A stretch of DNA of 64,000 bases from PNON01 sp963757065 (GTDB lineage Bacteria > Chloroflexota > Anaerolineae > Anaerolineales > Anaerolineaceae): positions 248,001-312,000 of the forward strand of contig CAVWQC010000001.1 in the NCBI GenBank assembly GCA_963757065.1, written 5' to 3'. Position 1 is the first letter of the stretch. Each line of letters begins with the position of its first letter. Shown here piece after piece: positions 1-8,161 of this stretch. The notes beneath the pieces were generated by a model. That model had not been told where the DNA came from and searched no databases. It saw only the letters and a list, made by a program, of their open reading frames with translations. A program made the position numbers and the translations under genes.

Positions 1-827
1 TAGTCGATCCCGGCAACCCGGCAGAGCTGTACCAATCCCTCGCGGGATCCTTTTTGGATCAGTTCCAACCCTTTGCGGACGAGAAATCTATTCTCATTCA
101 TCAAAGGTGCCAGGTCAGCCACTGTTCCCAGAGCCACCAGGTCGATCCAAAGTTCGCCCATTTCCATCGTCCGGTTCGTAGAAGTAAACAACGCCTGTGC
201 CAGTTTGTATGCCACTCCAACACCAGCTAATTCTTTACCGGGGTAATTATCATCTGGCAGCTTGGGATCAATTACCGCGAAAGCATTTGGGATCTCCTCC
301 AGTGGAGAGTGGTGGTCTGTGATGATCAGGTCCAATCCGATGTGTTTGGCATGTTCTGCTTCTGGCATGGAACGTACACCGCAATCCACACTAATAACCA
401 GGCTGCACCCTTGCTCCTTTAATTTATCCAGGGCATCATTGTTGATCCCGTAACCTTCATCGAAGCGATCAGGGATATATGGTGTGACTTTAGCTCCTAA
501 TTTCGTTAGTGCTTCCACCAGTAAAACAGTCGCTGTTACGCCATCCACGTCGTAATCCCCGTAGACTACCATGGGTTCTGTATTTTGAATTGCTGACAGT
601 ATTCGTGGGACGGCTTTATCCATCCCTTTCAACAGGAAAGGAGAGGTTTCGTCGGGCGGCAAAGCGTGGAAGTATCTTTTGGCAGAGGTAATGTCAGCGA
701 TTCCCCGGTTATATAGTATCTGGCGAATCAACTGTGGGTATTCTATGAGCCGATCAGAGACCTCCGATGGCATACGTGGATAAACTTCCCATCGTTTGGT
801 GATGATCCCAGCGGGAGTATTCGTCAT
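1..827 (-). CDS. recJ: Single-stranded-DNA-specific exonuclease RecJ (N-terminal part; gene runs off the window)
   Basis: RecJ degrades single-stranded DNA 5'->3' in recombination and repair. The first 275 codons are present and the gene continues past position 1. The translation holds the DHH phosphoesterase hallmarks: VYGDYDVDGVTA, SVDCGV, ITDHHSPLEEIP and the later ALGTVADLAPL segment, in the order expected of RecJ. The ATG at 827 follows an AAGGA ribosome site that overlaps the alr stop codon, 9 bases away. The two genes are therefore probably one transcript with coupled translation, alr first. Confidence 0.95.
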   Translation of the reverse strand, partial: MTNTPAGIITKRWEVYPRMPSEVSDRLIEYPQLIRQILYNRGIADITSAKRYFHALPPDETSPFLLKGMDKAVPRILSAIQNTEPMVVYGDYDVDGVTATVLLVEALTKLGAKVTPYIPDRFDEGYGINNDALDKLKEQGCSLVISVDCGVRSMPEAEHAKHIGLDLIITDHHSPLEEIPNAFAVIDPKLPDDNYPGKELAGVGVAYKLAQALFTSTNRTMEMGELWIDLVALGTVADLAPLMNENRFLVRKGLELIQKGSREGLVQLCRVAGID

Positions 828-836
828 GTGATCCTT

Positions 837-1952
837 TTATGGGTTGAGATAAATGCGCGGCAAGCGGGCCGAAAGTCCGCAGATCACTTCATAATTGAAG
901 GTTCCCCATCGGTCAGCCAGTTCTTCTGCAGAGATATATTCATTACCCTGCCCGCCTAATAAAACCACCTCATCGCCAATCGCAGCATTCGGAACTTCAT
1001 CCAGTTGGAGCATACATTGGTCCATACATACCCGTCCCACTACAGGAACGCGTTTTCCATGAACAAGGGCAACATTACCATTCACTCTCCTGAAACCATC
1101 AGCATAACCAATGGCTATGGAACCGATCCGTTCTGCAAATGATGTATGGTATATATGACCGTAGCTTATGCCATGTCCGGCCGGGAAAGTGCGTACAGAT
1201 GTCAGGCGGGTCTTCCAGGTAAGTGCAGGTTTTAAGCTGTCAGGAAAAGGCGTTTCAGGAGAAGGGGGGAAACCATACAGAGAGATTCCCGGACGAACCA
1301 GGTCAAATCGGGCAGCAGGATAATTCAGGATGGCAGCAGAATTGGCAGCATGGATATATTTCGGAGCAATGCCATCTTTCCGCAGATTCTTGATCAATTG
1401 ATCAAACATGACCAATTGTTCATCGGTCGTGGGAGCCTGTGGTTCATCCGCCCTGGCGAAGTGGGTAAATATACCTTCTATGAGCAATTGCGGCCGTCTG
1501 GAGAGGTTCTCAATGAACCCCAGGGCAGTCTCAGGGGAAATACCCAATCTTCCCATGCCGGTATCTACCTTGATGTGCAGCCGTAATCCACCGCCCACAT
1601 TCTTCGCCTGTTCCGCATATGCTTCACCAATTTGCTGGTCATAAATGGTCAGGCAGACATTATTATTGACTGCTTCTGCCACCCGATCGGGAGACGTATA
1701 TCCCAGAACCAGGATTTGGCAGTTCAATCCTGCCCTGCGCAATGCAATGGCTTCTTCCAGTCTTGCCACTCCACACCAGGTTGCGCCGGCTTCCACTGAA
1801 GCTTTGGCTATTTCCGCGGCGCCGTGGCCATACCCGTTTGCTTTTACAATCGCCATTACTTCTGTTTGGCTGATACGCAGAAGCTCTTTTACATTCTGGC
1901 GGATGATATCCAGATCAATTTCCAGCCATGCAGAAAATCCATTTGAATTCAT
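837..1952 (-). CDS. alr: Alanine racemase
   Basis: A PLP enzyme that interconverts L- and D-alanine for peptidoglycan. The 371-residue protein has the N-terminal barrel motif AIVKANGYGHG, with the PLP lysine at about residue 37. It also has HIKVDTGMGRLG, ISYGHIY with the probable catalytic tyrosine, and the VGRVCMDQ C-terminal segment. The frame extends back to a TTG at 1988, but the ATG at 1952 puts the protein start in the usual AWLEIDL context. No Shine-Dalgarno precedes this ATG. A TATACT -10 box lies 7 bases upstream (1960-1965), suggesting a leaderless message. It lies just upstream of recJ and is divergent from tgt. Confidence 0.95.
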   Translation of the reverse strand: MNSNGFSAWLEIDLDIIRQNVKELLRISQTEVMAIVKANGYGHGAAEIAKASVEAGATWCGVARLEEAIALRRAGLNCQILVLGYTSPDRVAEAVNNNVCLTIYDQQIGEAYAEQAKNVGGGLRLHIKVDTGMGRLGISPETALGFIENLSRRPQLLIEGIFTHFARADEPQAPTTDEQLVMFDQLIKNLRKDGIAPKYIHAANSAAILNYPAARFDLVRPGISLYGFPPSPETPFPDSLKPALTWKTRLTSVRTFPAGHGISYGHIYHTSFAERIGSIAIGYADGFRRVNGNVALVHGKRVPVVGRVCMDQCMLQLDEVPNAAIGDEVVLLGGQGNEYISAEELADRWGTFNYEVICGLSARLPRIYLNP

Positions 1953-2081
1953 GGGTGAAAGTATATACCGGGATTTACTAAACGACAAGCCATTCTTTTG
2001 GCGGGTTTACTGGAAGGACGTCATGTTGCAGTTATAATGGAGAAAGAAACAGACAATTGACTATTTTATCATAGGATATAC

Positions 2082-3218
2082 ATGGAATCGTTTTCTTTTG
2101 AGCTTATCGCACAGGATGGCGCAGCCCGCGCAGGAATATTCCACACCCCGCATGGAGACCTGCTTACTCCGGTTTTTGCTCCTGTGGGCACCCAGGCGAC
2201 AGTAAAAGCCATCACCCCGCGCCAGTTAGAAGAACTGCAGGCCAGCCTTGTACTCGCCAACACTTACCATCTATTCCTGCGACCGGGTGACGAATTGGTA
2301 GCTGAGATGGGTGGTTTGCATCGTTTTATGAACTGGCCAAATCCGATCCTGACCGATTCAGGCGGCTTCCAGGTATTTTCATTGGCTGAAATTCGTAAAG
2401 TGGATGCAGATGGAGTCTCGTTCAAAAGCCATATTGATGGATCTGCCCGTCGGCTAACACCCGAAAGCTCCATTCAGATCCAGCAGAATCTGGGTGCTGA
2501 TATCATCATGGCTTTCGATGAATGCTCGCCACCGTACGACCGTGAATACAACATCCAGTCCATGGCTCGTACACATGCCTGGGCAGAACGTTGTTTGAAA
2601 GCTAAAACTCGAAGAGACCAGGCACTATTTGGAATTGTCCAGGGTGGAATATTCCCTGACCTGCGGGAGGAATCAGCCAAAGTCGTAGGATCCATGGATT
2701 TTCCGGGCATTGCCATCGGCGGCCTGTCTGTCGGTGAATTGAAAGCAGAAATGCACGCAATGCTGGAATTGCTCAATCCGATCCTGCCAGCGCATAAACC
2801 ACGATACCTCATGGGGGTAGGTTCTCCCGAAGATCTGGTCAACGGAGTGATGCGCGGAATCGATATCTTCGATTGTGTGCTACCAACCCGGCTCGCTCGC
2901 CACCAGGCGGTCATGACCCATCATGGCAGATTGAATATGCTCAACGCAATTTTCGCTCATGATGAACGGCCGATAGACAGCGAATGCACATGCTACACCT
3001 GTCAGAGCTTTTCAAGGGCATATCTGCGCCACCTGATCGCAGCAAAAGAAATGCTTGCCAGTACATTGCTTTCAATCCATAATATCCATACGTTGTTATG
3101 CTTGACCCGCATGATGCGTCAGGCGATCATCGAACACAAATTTTCTCAATTTTCATCTGAATATCTCAAAGCCTATTTCGGCACCGAACAAAATTCATTA
3201 CAGCAAGAGGGTTTATGA
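2082..3218 (+). CDS. tgt: tRNA-guanine(34) transglycosylase (queuine tRNA-ribosyltransferase)
   Basis: Tgt exchanges guanine 34 of GUN-anticodon tRNAs for the queuosine precursor preQ1. The 378-residue protein is of normal length. It shows DSGGFQVFSL, FDECSP, FGIVQGGIFPDLRE, GGLSVGE and the DIFDCVLPTRLARH segment that carries the catalytic aspartate. A C-x-C-x-x-C zinc site (CTCYTC) follows, with a histidine further on. The ATG is preceded by AGGA. The stop codon overlaps the uppP start (ATGA), so the two are translationally coupled. A TATAAT at 2033-2038 is a possible -10 box, without a convincing -35. Confidence 0.96.
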   Translation: MESFSFELIAQDGAARAGIFHTPHGDLLTPVFAPVGTQATVKAITPRQLEELQASLVLANTYHLFLRPGDELVAEMGGLHRFMNWPNPILTDSGGFQVFSLAEIRKVDADGVSFKSHIDGSARRLTPESSIQIQQNLGADIIMAFDECSPPYDREYNIQSMARTHAWAERCLKAKTRRDQALFGIVQGGIFPDLREESAKVVGSMDFPGIAIGGLSVGELKAEMHAMLELLNPILPAHKPRYLMGVGSPEDLVNGVMRGIDIFDCVLPTRLARHQAVMTHHGRLNMLNAIFAHDERPIDSECTCYTCQSFSRAYLRHLIAAKEMLASTLLSIHNIHTLLCLTRMMRQAIIEHKFSQFSSEYLKAYFGTEQNSLQQEGL

Positions 3219-4039
3219 CGATCATTCAATCCATAATATTAGGAATTGTGCAGGGATTAACTGAATTCCTACCCATTTCCAGTTCCGCCCACCTGGTTTT
3301 GGTTCCATACTGGTTAGATTGGACATTCCCCAAGGAACAGATCTTTGTTTATGATGTCCTTGTTCAAATGGGGACCATCCTGGCGGTCATCATTTATTTC
3401 TGGCGGGATCTAGTCAACATCATCACAGCGGTCATTCGTGGATTGATTGCACGAAAGCCATTTGAAAACCCGGATGCCAGATTGGGTTGGATGGTGGTCC
3501 TGGCAACCATCCCCGCTGGGTTGGCAGGATTACTGATCAAAGACCTGGTGGAAAGTGCCTTTAATTCACCGATGGCCACAGCCATTCTATTACTGGGTAC
3601 CAGTGCCTTGCTGATCATCGCTGAGATCTTTGGGAAACGGATATCAACCCTCAAAGAAATGACCTGGCTGGATGCGCTGGTAGTCGGTCTTTTCCAGGCT
3701 GTTTCCATTTTCCCGGGAATTTCCCGATCCGGGTCAACCATTACAGGTGGTATGCTGCGTAAACTGGATCGACCTTCTGCAGCCCGCTTTTCATTTCTGA
3801 TGTCCATTCCGATTATGGTAGCTGCAGGTGGAGTCGGGGTGAAGGATATGTTGTCCATACCCAACGTGGCTTCTTTCCTGCCGGTGATGATCGTCGGGAT
3901 CGTAACATCAGCTATTGTTGGTTTCTTAAGCATACACTGGCTGCTTGGATTCATCCGTAAGCACTCATTCTTCGGGTTTGCCTATTACTGTATCGGTGTT
4001 TGTCTGCTTACTTTCATAGTTTTCCTTGTTCGGGGATAA
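3215..4039 (+). CDS. uppP: Undecaprenyl-diphosphatase (UppP/BacA family)
   Basis: An integral membrane phosphatase that recycles undecaprenyl diphosphate to the monophosphate lipid carrier used in cell-wall synthesis. Overexpression gives bacitracin resistance in other bacteria. The 274-residue protein has the two family signatures. One is EFLPISSSAHL (residues 17-27), with the conserved Glu and His. The other is PGISRSGST (167-175), with the catalytic Ser/Arg region. Several hydrophobic helices surround them. Its ATG overlaps the tgt stop by four bases, with GAGGG upstream inside tgt. Confidence 0.96.
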   Translation: MTIIQSIILGIVQGLTEFLPISSSAHLVLVPYWLDWTFPKEQIFVYDVLVQMGTILAVIIYFWRDLVNIITAVIRGLIARKPFENPDARLGWMVVLATIPAGLAGLLIKDLVESAFNSPMATAILLLGTSALLIIAEIFGKRISTLKEMTWLDALVVGLFQAVSIFPGISRSGSTITGGMLRKLDRPSAARFSFLMSIPIMVAAGGVGVKDMLSIPNVASFLPVMIVGIVTSAIVGFLSIHWLLGFIRKHSFFGFAYYCIGVCLLTFIVFLVRG

Positions 4040-4044
4040 AAGGA

Positions 4045-4776
4045 ATGAAGATATGGTTTGGTTGGCTGATGATTGCGTTGGCTATTACGGGATGTACTCC
4101 AGTATTACCCACGCTGCCACCCGCTCCGGCCGAGACTATCATCCAGCATACACCTGCTCTGCGCTACATTGAAAACCAAATTCAGGCTTGCAGCCTGGCA
4201 AATTCGCCTCTGCCTGTTCTTGTGAATGAATACCCGATCACTCGGATGAATGCACAATCTGCAGATATTACGTTGGTATATGAGAAACCAATTGATCCCA
4301 ACCTGCCGGCTTATGAGCTCGGGGAAGATCAGTTGGTGGTCATAATCAACCCACAAAATCAAATCTCTTCAATTCCGTTGGTTACGCTTCAGGGAATTTT
4401 TCAGGGGTTTATAACCAGTTGGGATGCGGTTGATCCGTCGATCACGCAAGGATTTAGTGGGGTGATAGAAATCTGGGGTTATACGCAATCAGACGAAATG
4501 CAGATAATCATCGAAAACAGGTTGAATAACGGGAAACCTCTTAATAATCAGACTACTATCGCTGATAATCCGGCAGTGGTAAAGGACATGGTCGCTAAAA
4601 ACCCGACCAGTATCGGTGTGATCACCCGGGCTTATTTAACTGATGATGTGAAAGCGGTCGCGATCGACGGTTTACCAGAGCAAGATCTCTCGTTACCGAT
4701 AATCGCCCAAACCCGGGGTCAACCCGGGCAATATCAAACTATTATTTTATCCTGTTTACAATCGTCTCAAAACTGA
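4045..4776 (+). CDS. PstS-like substrate-binding lipoprotein
   Basis: The protein begins with a lipoprotein signal (hydrophobic stretch, then AITGC), so it should be anchored on the outer face of the membrane. The remaining roughly 225 residues resemble a PstS-type phosphate-binding fold. LGEDQLVVIINPQNQISSI is followed by LQGIFQGFITSWD, as in PstS domains, and later DMVAKNPTSIGVI. No ABC permease or ATPase lies nearby, so the ligand and partner are unknown. The ATG lies 5 bases after the uppP stop with AAGGA almost touching it, so coupling to uppP is likely. An in-frame start further up (4000) would sit inside uppP and lose the signal peptide. Confidence 0.75.
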   Translation: MKIWFGWLMIALAITGCTPVLPTLPPAPAETIIQHTPALRYIENQIQACSLANSPLPVLVNEYPITRMNAQSADITLVYEKPIDPNLPAYELGEDQLVVIINPQNQISSIPLVTLQGIFQGFITSWDAVDPSITQGFSGVIEIWGYTQSDEMQIIIENRLNNGKPLNNQTTIADNPAVVKDMVAKNPTSIGVITRAYLTDDVKAVAIDGLPEQDLSLPIIAQTRGQPGQYQTIILSCLQSSQN

Positions 4777-4796
4777 TAATTAATCTTTCAGTTTTG
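4768..4796. terminator. Bidirectional terminator spanning two convergent stop codons
   Basis: CAAAACTGA at 4768-4776 pairs with TCAGTTTTG at 4788-4796 across an 11-base loop. The stem has A on one side and T on the other, so it can work on both strands. It contains the TGA of the lipoprotein gene and lies over the TAA of the minus-strand gene. The stem is AT-rich and modest. Confidence 0.5.
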
Positions 4797-5715
4797 TTCC
4801 ACAAGATCTGCAGAATAGATCTCCAGGAGCTGCACGCTGACCGCATTGAAGGCAATAAATGTAATCAGCTTCACGTTCTTCACTCTTCTGAGCCTTCTGT
4901 GCAGATAAATGGCGTTTTAGCCGATTATCCCTTCTGCTCTCAGAATGCCTCGAGATCCAGATCCACCAGGCAATGGAAGCGGCAAGGATCAAAAGTAATA
5001 GTCCTGCGATCCATGGAATAATTTCCTGAATTGATGTCCTTCCTGTCGTCGAATCATCGATCGGAGCAGTGGATGTTACAGGTAATTTTTCAATACTAAG
5101 CTCATCAGTTAATTTTTCATATTCAATATTGATATTAAAAGAATTCGTGGAGGTTATTGCTCCTAATTTGGCATAATAAAATTCCACACCAGAATCGCTA
5201 AATTGAGGTCCTCCCAGGCTTGGAGTAATGACTATTTTTTGAGCTCCCACTGGCGGTTGAATGTGAATGCTGAAATTATCAACATCAAAATTTCCCATCC
5301 AGGCATAATTAAAATTCCGGCCTGTACCGCTTTTGTTTATATTGGGATCATAATACTCCAACTGGATCTCACTACCAGTGGTTGTAAATGTAACCTTCAC
5401 CAGGTCGTTCTCAAGCTTACTTTGGTAGGTGAGATTATACAAGCTGCCGTCCGATGGATCTACCCACGCTAACGCAGTAGGTGTACCTATACGGCCGGGT
5501 AAAGCAATGGTGACAGTAGCTGGAAGTTTTGTATCAGCAGCTAACACAATATGATAGATGACTAGTACTTGCGGATTATCAAATTCTGGTCGTATATCCA
5601 CTTCAAAAATACCAAAATGTGTCACATCAGGCAGGATATTCTGACCTGATACTGGAGTATTGATGCTGAATAAAAGTGAGGTAAGAAATATTACGAATAG
5701 CAGTATTCTCTTCAT
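4780..5715 (-). CDS. Secreted/membrane protein with C-terminal zinc ribbon
   Basis: Not recognised as a named family. The 311-residue protein has an N-terminal signal peptide (MKRILLFVIFLTSLLFSI). An extracellular beta-rich domain of about 200 residues follows. A single membrane helix near residues 233-252 (IAGLLLLILAASIAWWIW) comes next, then a basic stretch. The C-terminal zinc ribbon has two CxxC pairs (CLQC and CRSC). The topology puts the ribbon in the cytoplasm. GAGG precedes the ATG. It converges with the lipoprotein gene, with three bases between the stop codons. The arrangement suggests an envelope sensor or scaffold, but nothing shows the function. Confidence 0.7.
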   Translation of the reverse strand: MKRILLFVIFLTSLLFSINTPVSGQNILPDVTHFGIFEVDIRPEFDNPQVLVIYHIVLAADTKLPATVTIALPGRIGTPTALAWVDPSDGSLYNLTYQSKLENDLVKVTFTTTGSEIQLEYYDPNINKSGTGRNFNYAWMGNFDVDNFSIHIQPPVGAQKIVITPSLGGPQFSDSGVEFYYAKLGAITSTNSFNINIEYEKLTDELSIEKLPVTSTAPIDDSTTGRTSIQEIIPWIAGLLLLILAASIAWWIWISRHSESRRDNRLKRHLSAQKAQKSEEREADYIYCLQCGQRAAPGDLFCRSCGTKLKD

Positions 5716-5853
5716 GGAAGCCTCGCATTAACGATATGCACCATTATAAACCAGGCATTAATTATTCGAACAATACTTTATGCATTTTAAGGTTAAAATA
5801 GTGGAAACTGCCAGTTTATGTTAATTGGATCAGATAAAGGAAATGGAGATATT

Positions 5854-6603
5854 ATGACGACCAAAGATGGAATCCTTTTTATGCAGCAATCTGAAAATAA
5901 GAATCTTGAACCTGCAGCAGAAGGTAGAGGTATCCCCCAACCTGCTCTCGAACTACCGTTTGATTCAAATCTTCCAATTATTAAACTCAAACCTGCAGTC
6001 GAATTGAATATCCCGAAGGCAGATTTTATAACAACTGTGGAAAGCCGTCGAACATTGAGGCGCTACACAAAAGATCCTCTATCGTTGGATGAACTGACTT
6101 TCCTGATGTGGTGCAGTCAGGGAGTGAAACATGTTACCTCCCGCCCTGTAACTATGCGCATAGTACCTTCTGGTGGAGCGCGCCATTCATTTGAGACTTA
6201 TATGGTTGTTTCGAACGTGAACGGATTGGAACCCGGTCTATATAGATACCTGGCGATTGAGCATAGTTTAATGCAAATAAAAACCGGGGATAATTTTCCG
6301 TCTGAGATCAGCGAAGTGTGCCTGAAACAACCGCACATCAGGGAATGTGCCGTTTCTTTTTGGTGGTGTGCAGTTCCTGAACGATCAACCTGGCGATACA
6401 GTACCCGCGGCTACAGGTATCTCCTTCTGGATGCCGGCCATATTTGCCAGAATCTTTACCTGGCAGCAGATGTGATCAATTGTGGAATGTGCGCGATCGG
6501 GGCATTCGATGACGAGGGTTTGAATAAATTCTGGAATCTGGATGGAATAAACCAGTTCATTGCGTATGGAGCTTCCCTCGGTAAAAAACCGGCTGATATG
6601 TAA
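5854..6603 (+). CDS. SagB/ThcOx-type nitroreductase-like oxidoreductase
   Basis: A flavin-dependent nitroreductase-fold protein of the SagB type. These enzymes oxidise azolines in peptide natural products or act as stand-alone dehydrogenases. Visible marks are the SRRTLRRYTKDPLSLDELTF entry motif with its arginine pair, then MWCSQGV, the VPSGGARHSFETYMVV flavin segment, GLYRY, and a late GHICQNLYLAA helix. The ATG at 5854 follows GGAG at 5 bases. An ATG at 5818 lacks a site. No cyclodehydratase or precursor peptide gene is adjacent, so a role in peptide modification is not supported here. Confidence 0.8.
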   Translation: MTTKDGILFMQQSENKNLEPAAEGRGIPQPALELPFDSNLPIIKLKPAVELNIPKADFITTVESRRTLRRYTKDPLSLDELTFLMWCSQGVKHVTSRPVTMRIVPSGGARHSFETYMVVSNVNGLEPGLYRYLAIEHSLMQIKTGDNFPSEISEVCLKQPHIRECAVSFWWCAVPERSTWRYSTRGYRYLLLDAGHICQNLYLAADVINCGMCAIGAFDDEGLNKFWNLDGINQFIAYGASLGKKPADM

Positions 6604-6643
6604 ATTTGCAGCCCTCGAGGGATTAAGGTAAAATATGTTCATT

Positions 6644-6720
6644 GCCCTAGTGGCTCAAGTGGACAGAGCGAGGCACTCCTAACGCCTAGATTGAGGGTTC
6701 GAGTCCCTCCTGGGGCACCA
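6644..6720 (+). tRNA. tRNA-Arg (anticodon CCT)
   Basis: A full cloverleaf is seen. The acceptor is GCCCTAG with CTGGGGC, with a D stem of GCTC/GAGC. The anticodon stem is AGGCA/CGCCT around loop CTCCTAA, with U33 and anticodon CCT (reads AGG). The T stem is GAGGG/CCCTC around TTCGAGT. CCA is encoded. The last anticodon-stem pair is A-C. It lies 40 bases after the SagB-like gene. Confidence 0.93.
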
Positions 6721-6845
6721 TATTTCCGAAAATATAAAAGTAGACTGAGGGTACCCGTGGAGGGTATGCATTCGAGTCCCTCCTGGGGCACCATATTTCC
6801 GAAAATACAAAAGTAGTCTCCGGGTTCGAAACCATCCTGGGGCAC
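6698..6845 (+). repeat. Tandem duplication of the tRNA-Arg 3' end and its flank
   Basis: The T-arm/acceptor end of the tRNA plus 23 bases of flank (6698-6743, 46 bases) recurs at 6771-6816 with one mismatch. A third, decayed copy of the T-arm/acceptor end lies at 6822-6845. The period between the first two is 73 bases. Copies two and three lack the 5' half, D arm and anticodon arm, so they cannot be functional tRNAs. They may be slippage products or old integration scars. No integrase is present. Confidence 0.8.
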
Positions 6846-6912
6846 TAAAACTATTAATTATTTCTAATGTTAATCTTCTTGACAATTGAATATCACATGA
6901 TAATATTACTGT

Positions 6913-6960
6913 AACAAACGTTCGGGTGCCCCCCTCACCCGGGCGTTTGTTGCTTTTCTT
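6913..6960 (+). terminator. Strong rho-independent terminator after tRNA-Arg
   Basis: AACAAACG (6913-6920), two G-U wobbles and CGGGTG form a 16-pair stem with CACCCG and CGTTTGTT (ending 6951) around a C-rich 7-base loop. A T-rich tail (TTGCTTTTCTT) follows. It ends the tRNA transcript. Confidence 0.85.
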
Positions 6961-7006
6961 TACCAGACCTCAAAAATAATCCTGCTTCATCAGCAGGAGT
7001 TTTAAT

Positions 7007-7354
7007 TTAATCCATCTCTTCATCATCATTTATGTTCACTTCAGGTTCTTCTTCGTCCTCCATCCGCAGCCACAGTTGGAGTACGTGTCCATCAGGAGAA
7101 TCCACCGATCTGGCAGCAAGGATGGGAGAGCTCAATGTCAGCCCCATATCATCACGGTATTCCAAATACATCATTCCCTTGGAATGCCAGGTGCGGTAAC
7201 ATCGTTCAATTAATGCAGGTCCATTAAAAGTTCGCAGGTTGGTAAAAGAGTATTTATAACGGGATGGACCCTCAAAAATACCCCTGGCCCAGTCTTCATC
7301 TACATGTGTAAACTGTGGGGTTGGTCCTTCAATGATCGTAATTTTATCGTCCAT
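7007..7354 (-). CDS. Conserved-looking hypothetical protein, acidic tail
   Basis: A 115-residue soluble protein of unrecognised family. It has no signal peptide, no membrane helix and no cysteine motif. The body has many aromatic residues (RYKYSFTNLRTFNGPALIERCY, then WHSKGMMYLEYRDD) and ends in a strongly acidic tail (EDEEEPEVNINDDEEMD). The start is supported by an extended -10 box, TGnTATCAT (hexamer at 7361-7366), 6 bases before the ATG and with no Shine-Dalgarno, as in a leaderless gene. The tRNA-Arg terminator lies downstream and may also stop this transcript. Confidence 0.65.
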   Translation of the reverse strand: MDDKITIIEGPTPQFTHVDEDWARGIFEGPSRYKYSFTNLRTFNGPALIERCYRTWHSKGMMYLEYRDDMGLTLSSPILAARSVDSPDGHVLQLWLRMEDEEEPEVNINDDEEMD

Positions 7355-7450
7355 AAAGAAATGATACCATAAATATATATGAAGAAAATTAATTTTATGT
7401 GAATACTTCCTTACCTCAACATGGTATATTTTCGGATAAGTAGTAGGTCG

Positions 7451-8161
7451 TTATTTATAATCGTCGGGAAGTTTGAGGCTGCTTGTTCCCATTCGATATC
7501 CAAATCCCCGAACTGTTTTTACCAGTTTTGGATCCGATGGATCCTCTTCCACTTTCTTCCTGAGCAGCCAGATAAAGCGCCTCACTGTGGAAGCGTCTTC
7601 TTCTCGATAATTTCCCCATACAGCTTGAGCCAGTTCGGCTTCAGGTACAGCACGCCCCTGGTTGCGGGCAAGATATTCAAGCAGGCGATATTCTGTTGGC
7701 GTCAGTTGGAGTTCTTTGTCTGCCTGTTTAACACTGCGTTTTTCCAGGTTGATCACCAGATTCCCAAGATTGATCAAATTGACGGTATTCCCCTGAAATA
7801 ATAAACTCCTGGCTAATACTGCCTGTATCCTGGCAGATAGCTCTGCAAAACTAAAGGGTTTGGTGAGATAATCATCAGCGCCTAATTTGAATCCCCTGAG
7901 TTTATCGGCTTCTGTGGTTTTTCCTGTGACCAGGATAACAGGTACTCCACTCATCTCATGCAACCTTGCACATACTTCCCAACCATCCATACCAGGCATC
8001 ATCACATCCAAAACTACCAGTTCAGGATGATTTTGGTATGCCATGCGTAATGCGTCAGTACCGTTGGTAGCAGTAATTACCTCAAATCCATCCCCGACCA
8101 GGTACTCACTTAAAAATTGAAGAAGTGTTTTATCATCATCAACTAATAAGATTCGGCTCAT
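7451..8161 (-). CDS. OmpR/PhoB-type response regulator
   Basis: A two-component DNA-binding regulator. The receiver domain (about residues 1-120) has the acidic pocket VDDD, the phosphoacceptor aspartate at about 52 in VVLDVMMPGMDGW, the switch threonine in VTGKT and the KPF lysine. The winged-helix output domain (about 130-230) has LTPTEYRLLEYLARN and a closing VRGFGYRM. Two ATGs are adjacent, and the second (8161) has the better spacing to AGGA. Its start overlaps the 3' end of the kinase gene by about 23 bases, so the pair is cotranscribed and coupled. No target is visible. Confidence 0.93.
   Translation of the reverse strand: MSRILLVDDDKTLLQFLSEYLVGDGFEVITATNGTDALRMAYQNHPELVVLDVMMPGMDGWEVCARLHEMSGVPVILVTGKTTEADKLRGFKLGADDYLTKPFSFAELSARIQAVLARSLLFQGNTVNLINLGNLVINLEKRSVKQADKELQLTPTEYRLLEYLARNQGRAVPEAELAQAVWGNYREEDASTVRRFIWLLRKKVEEDPSDPKLVKTVRGFGYRMGTSSLKLPDDYK

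Noticed and set aside
6644..6845. Active integrative element at tRNA-Arg
   Set aside because: Only about 150 bases separate the copies and no integrase or cargo gene is present. It can be at most a scar.
6639..6885. Two minus-strand open frames over the tRNA-Arg repeats
   Set aside because: They are antisense translations of the tRNA T-arm copies, a common false gene, with no ribosome site.
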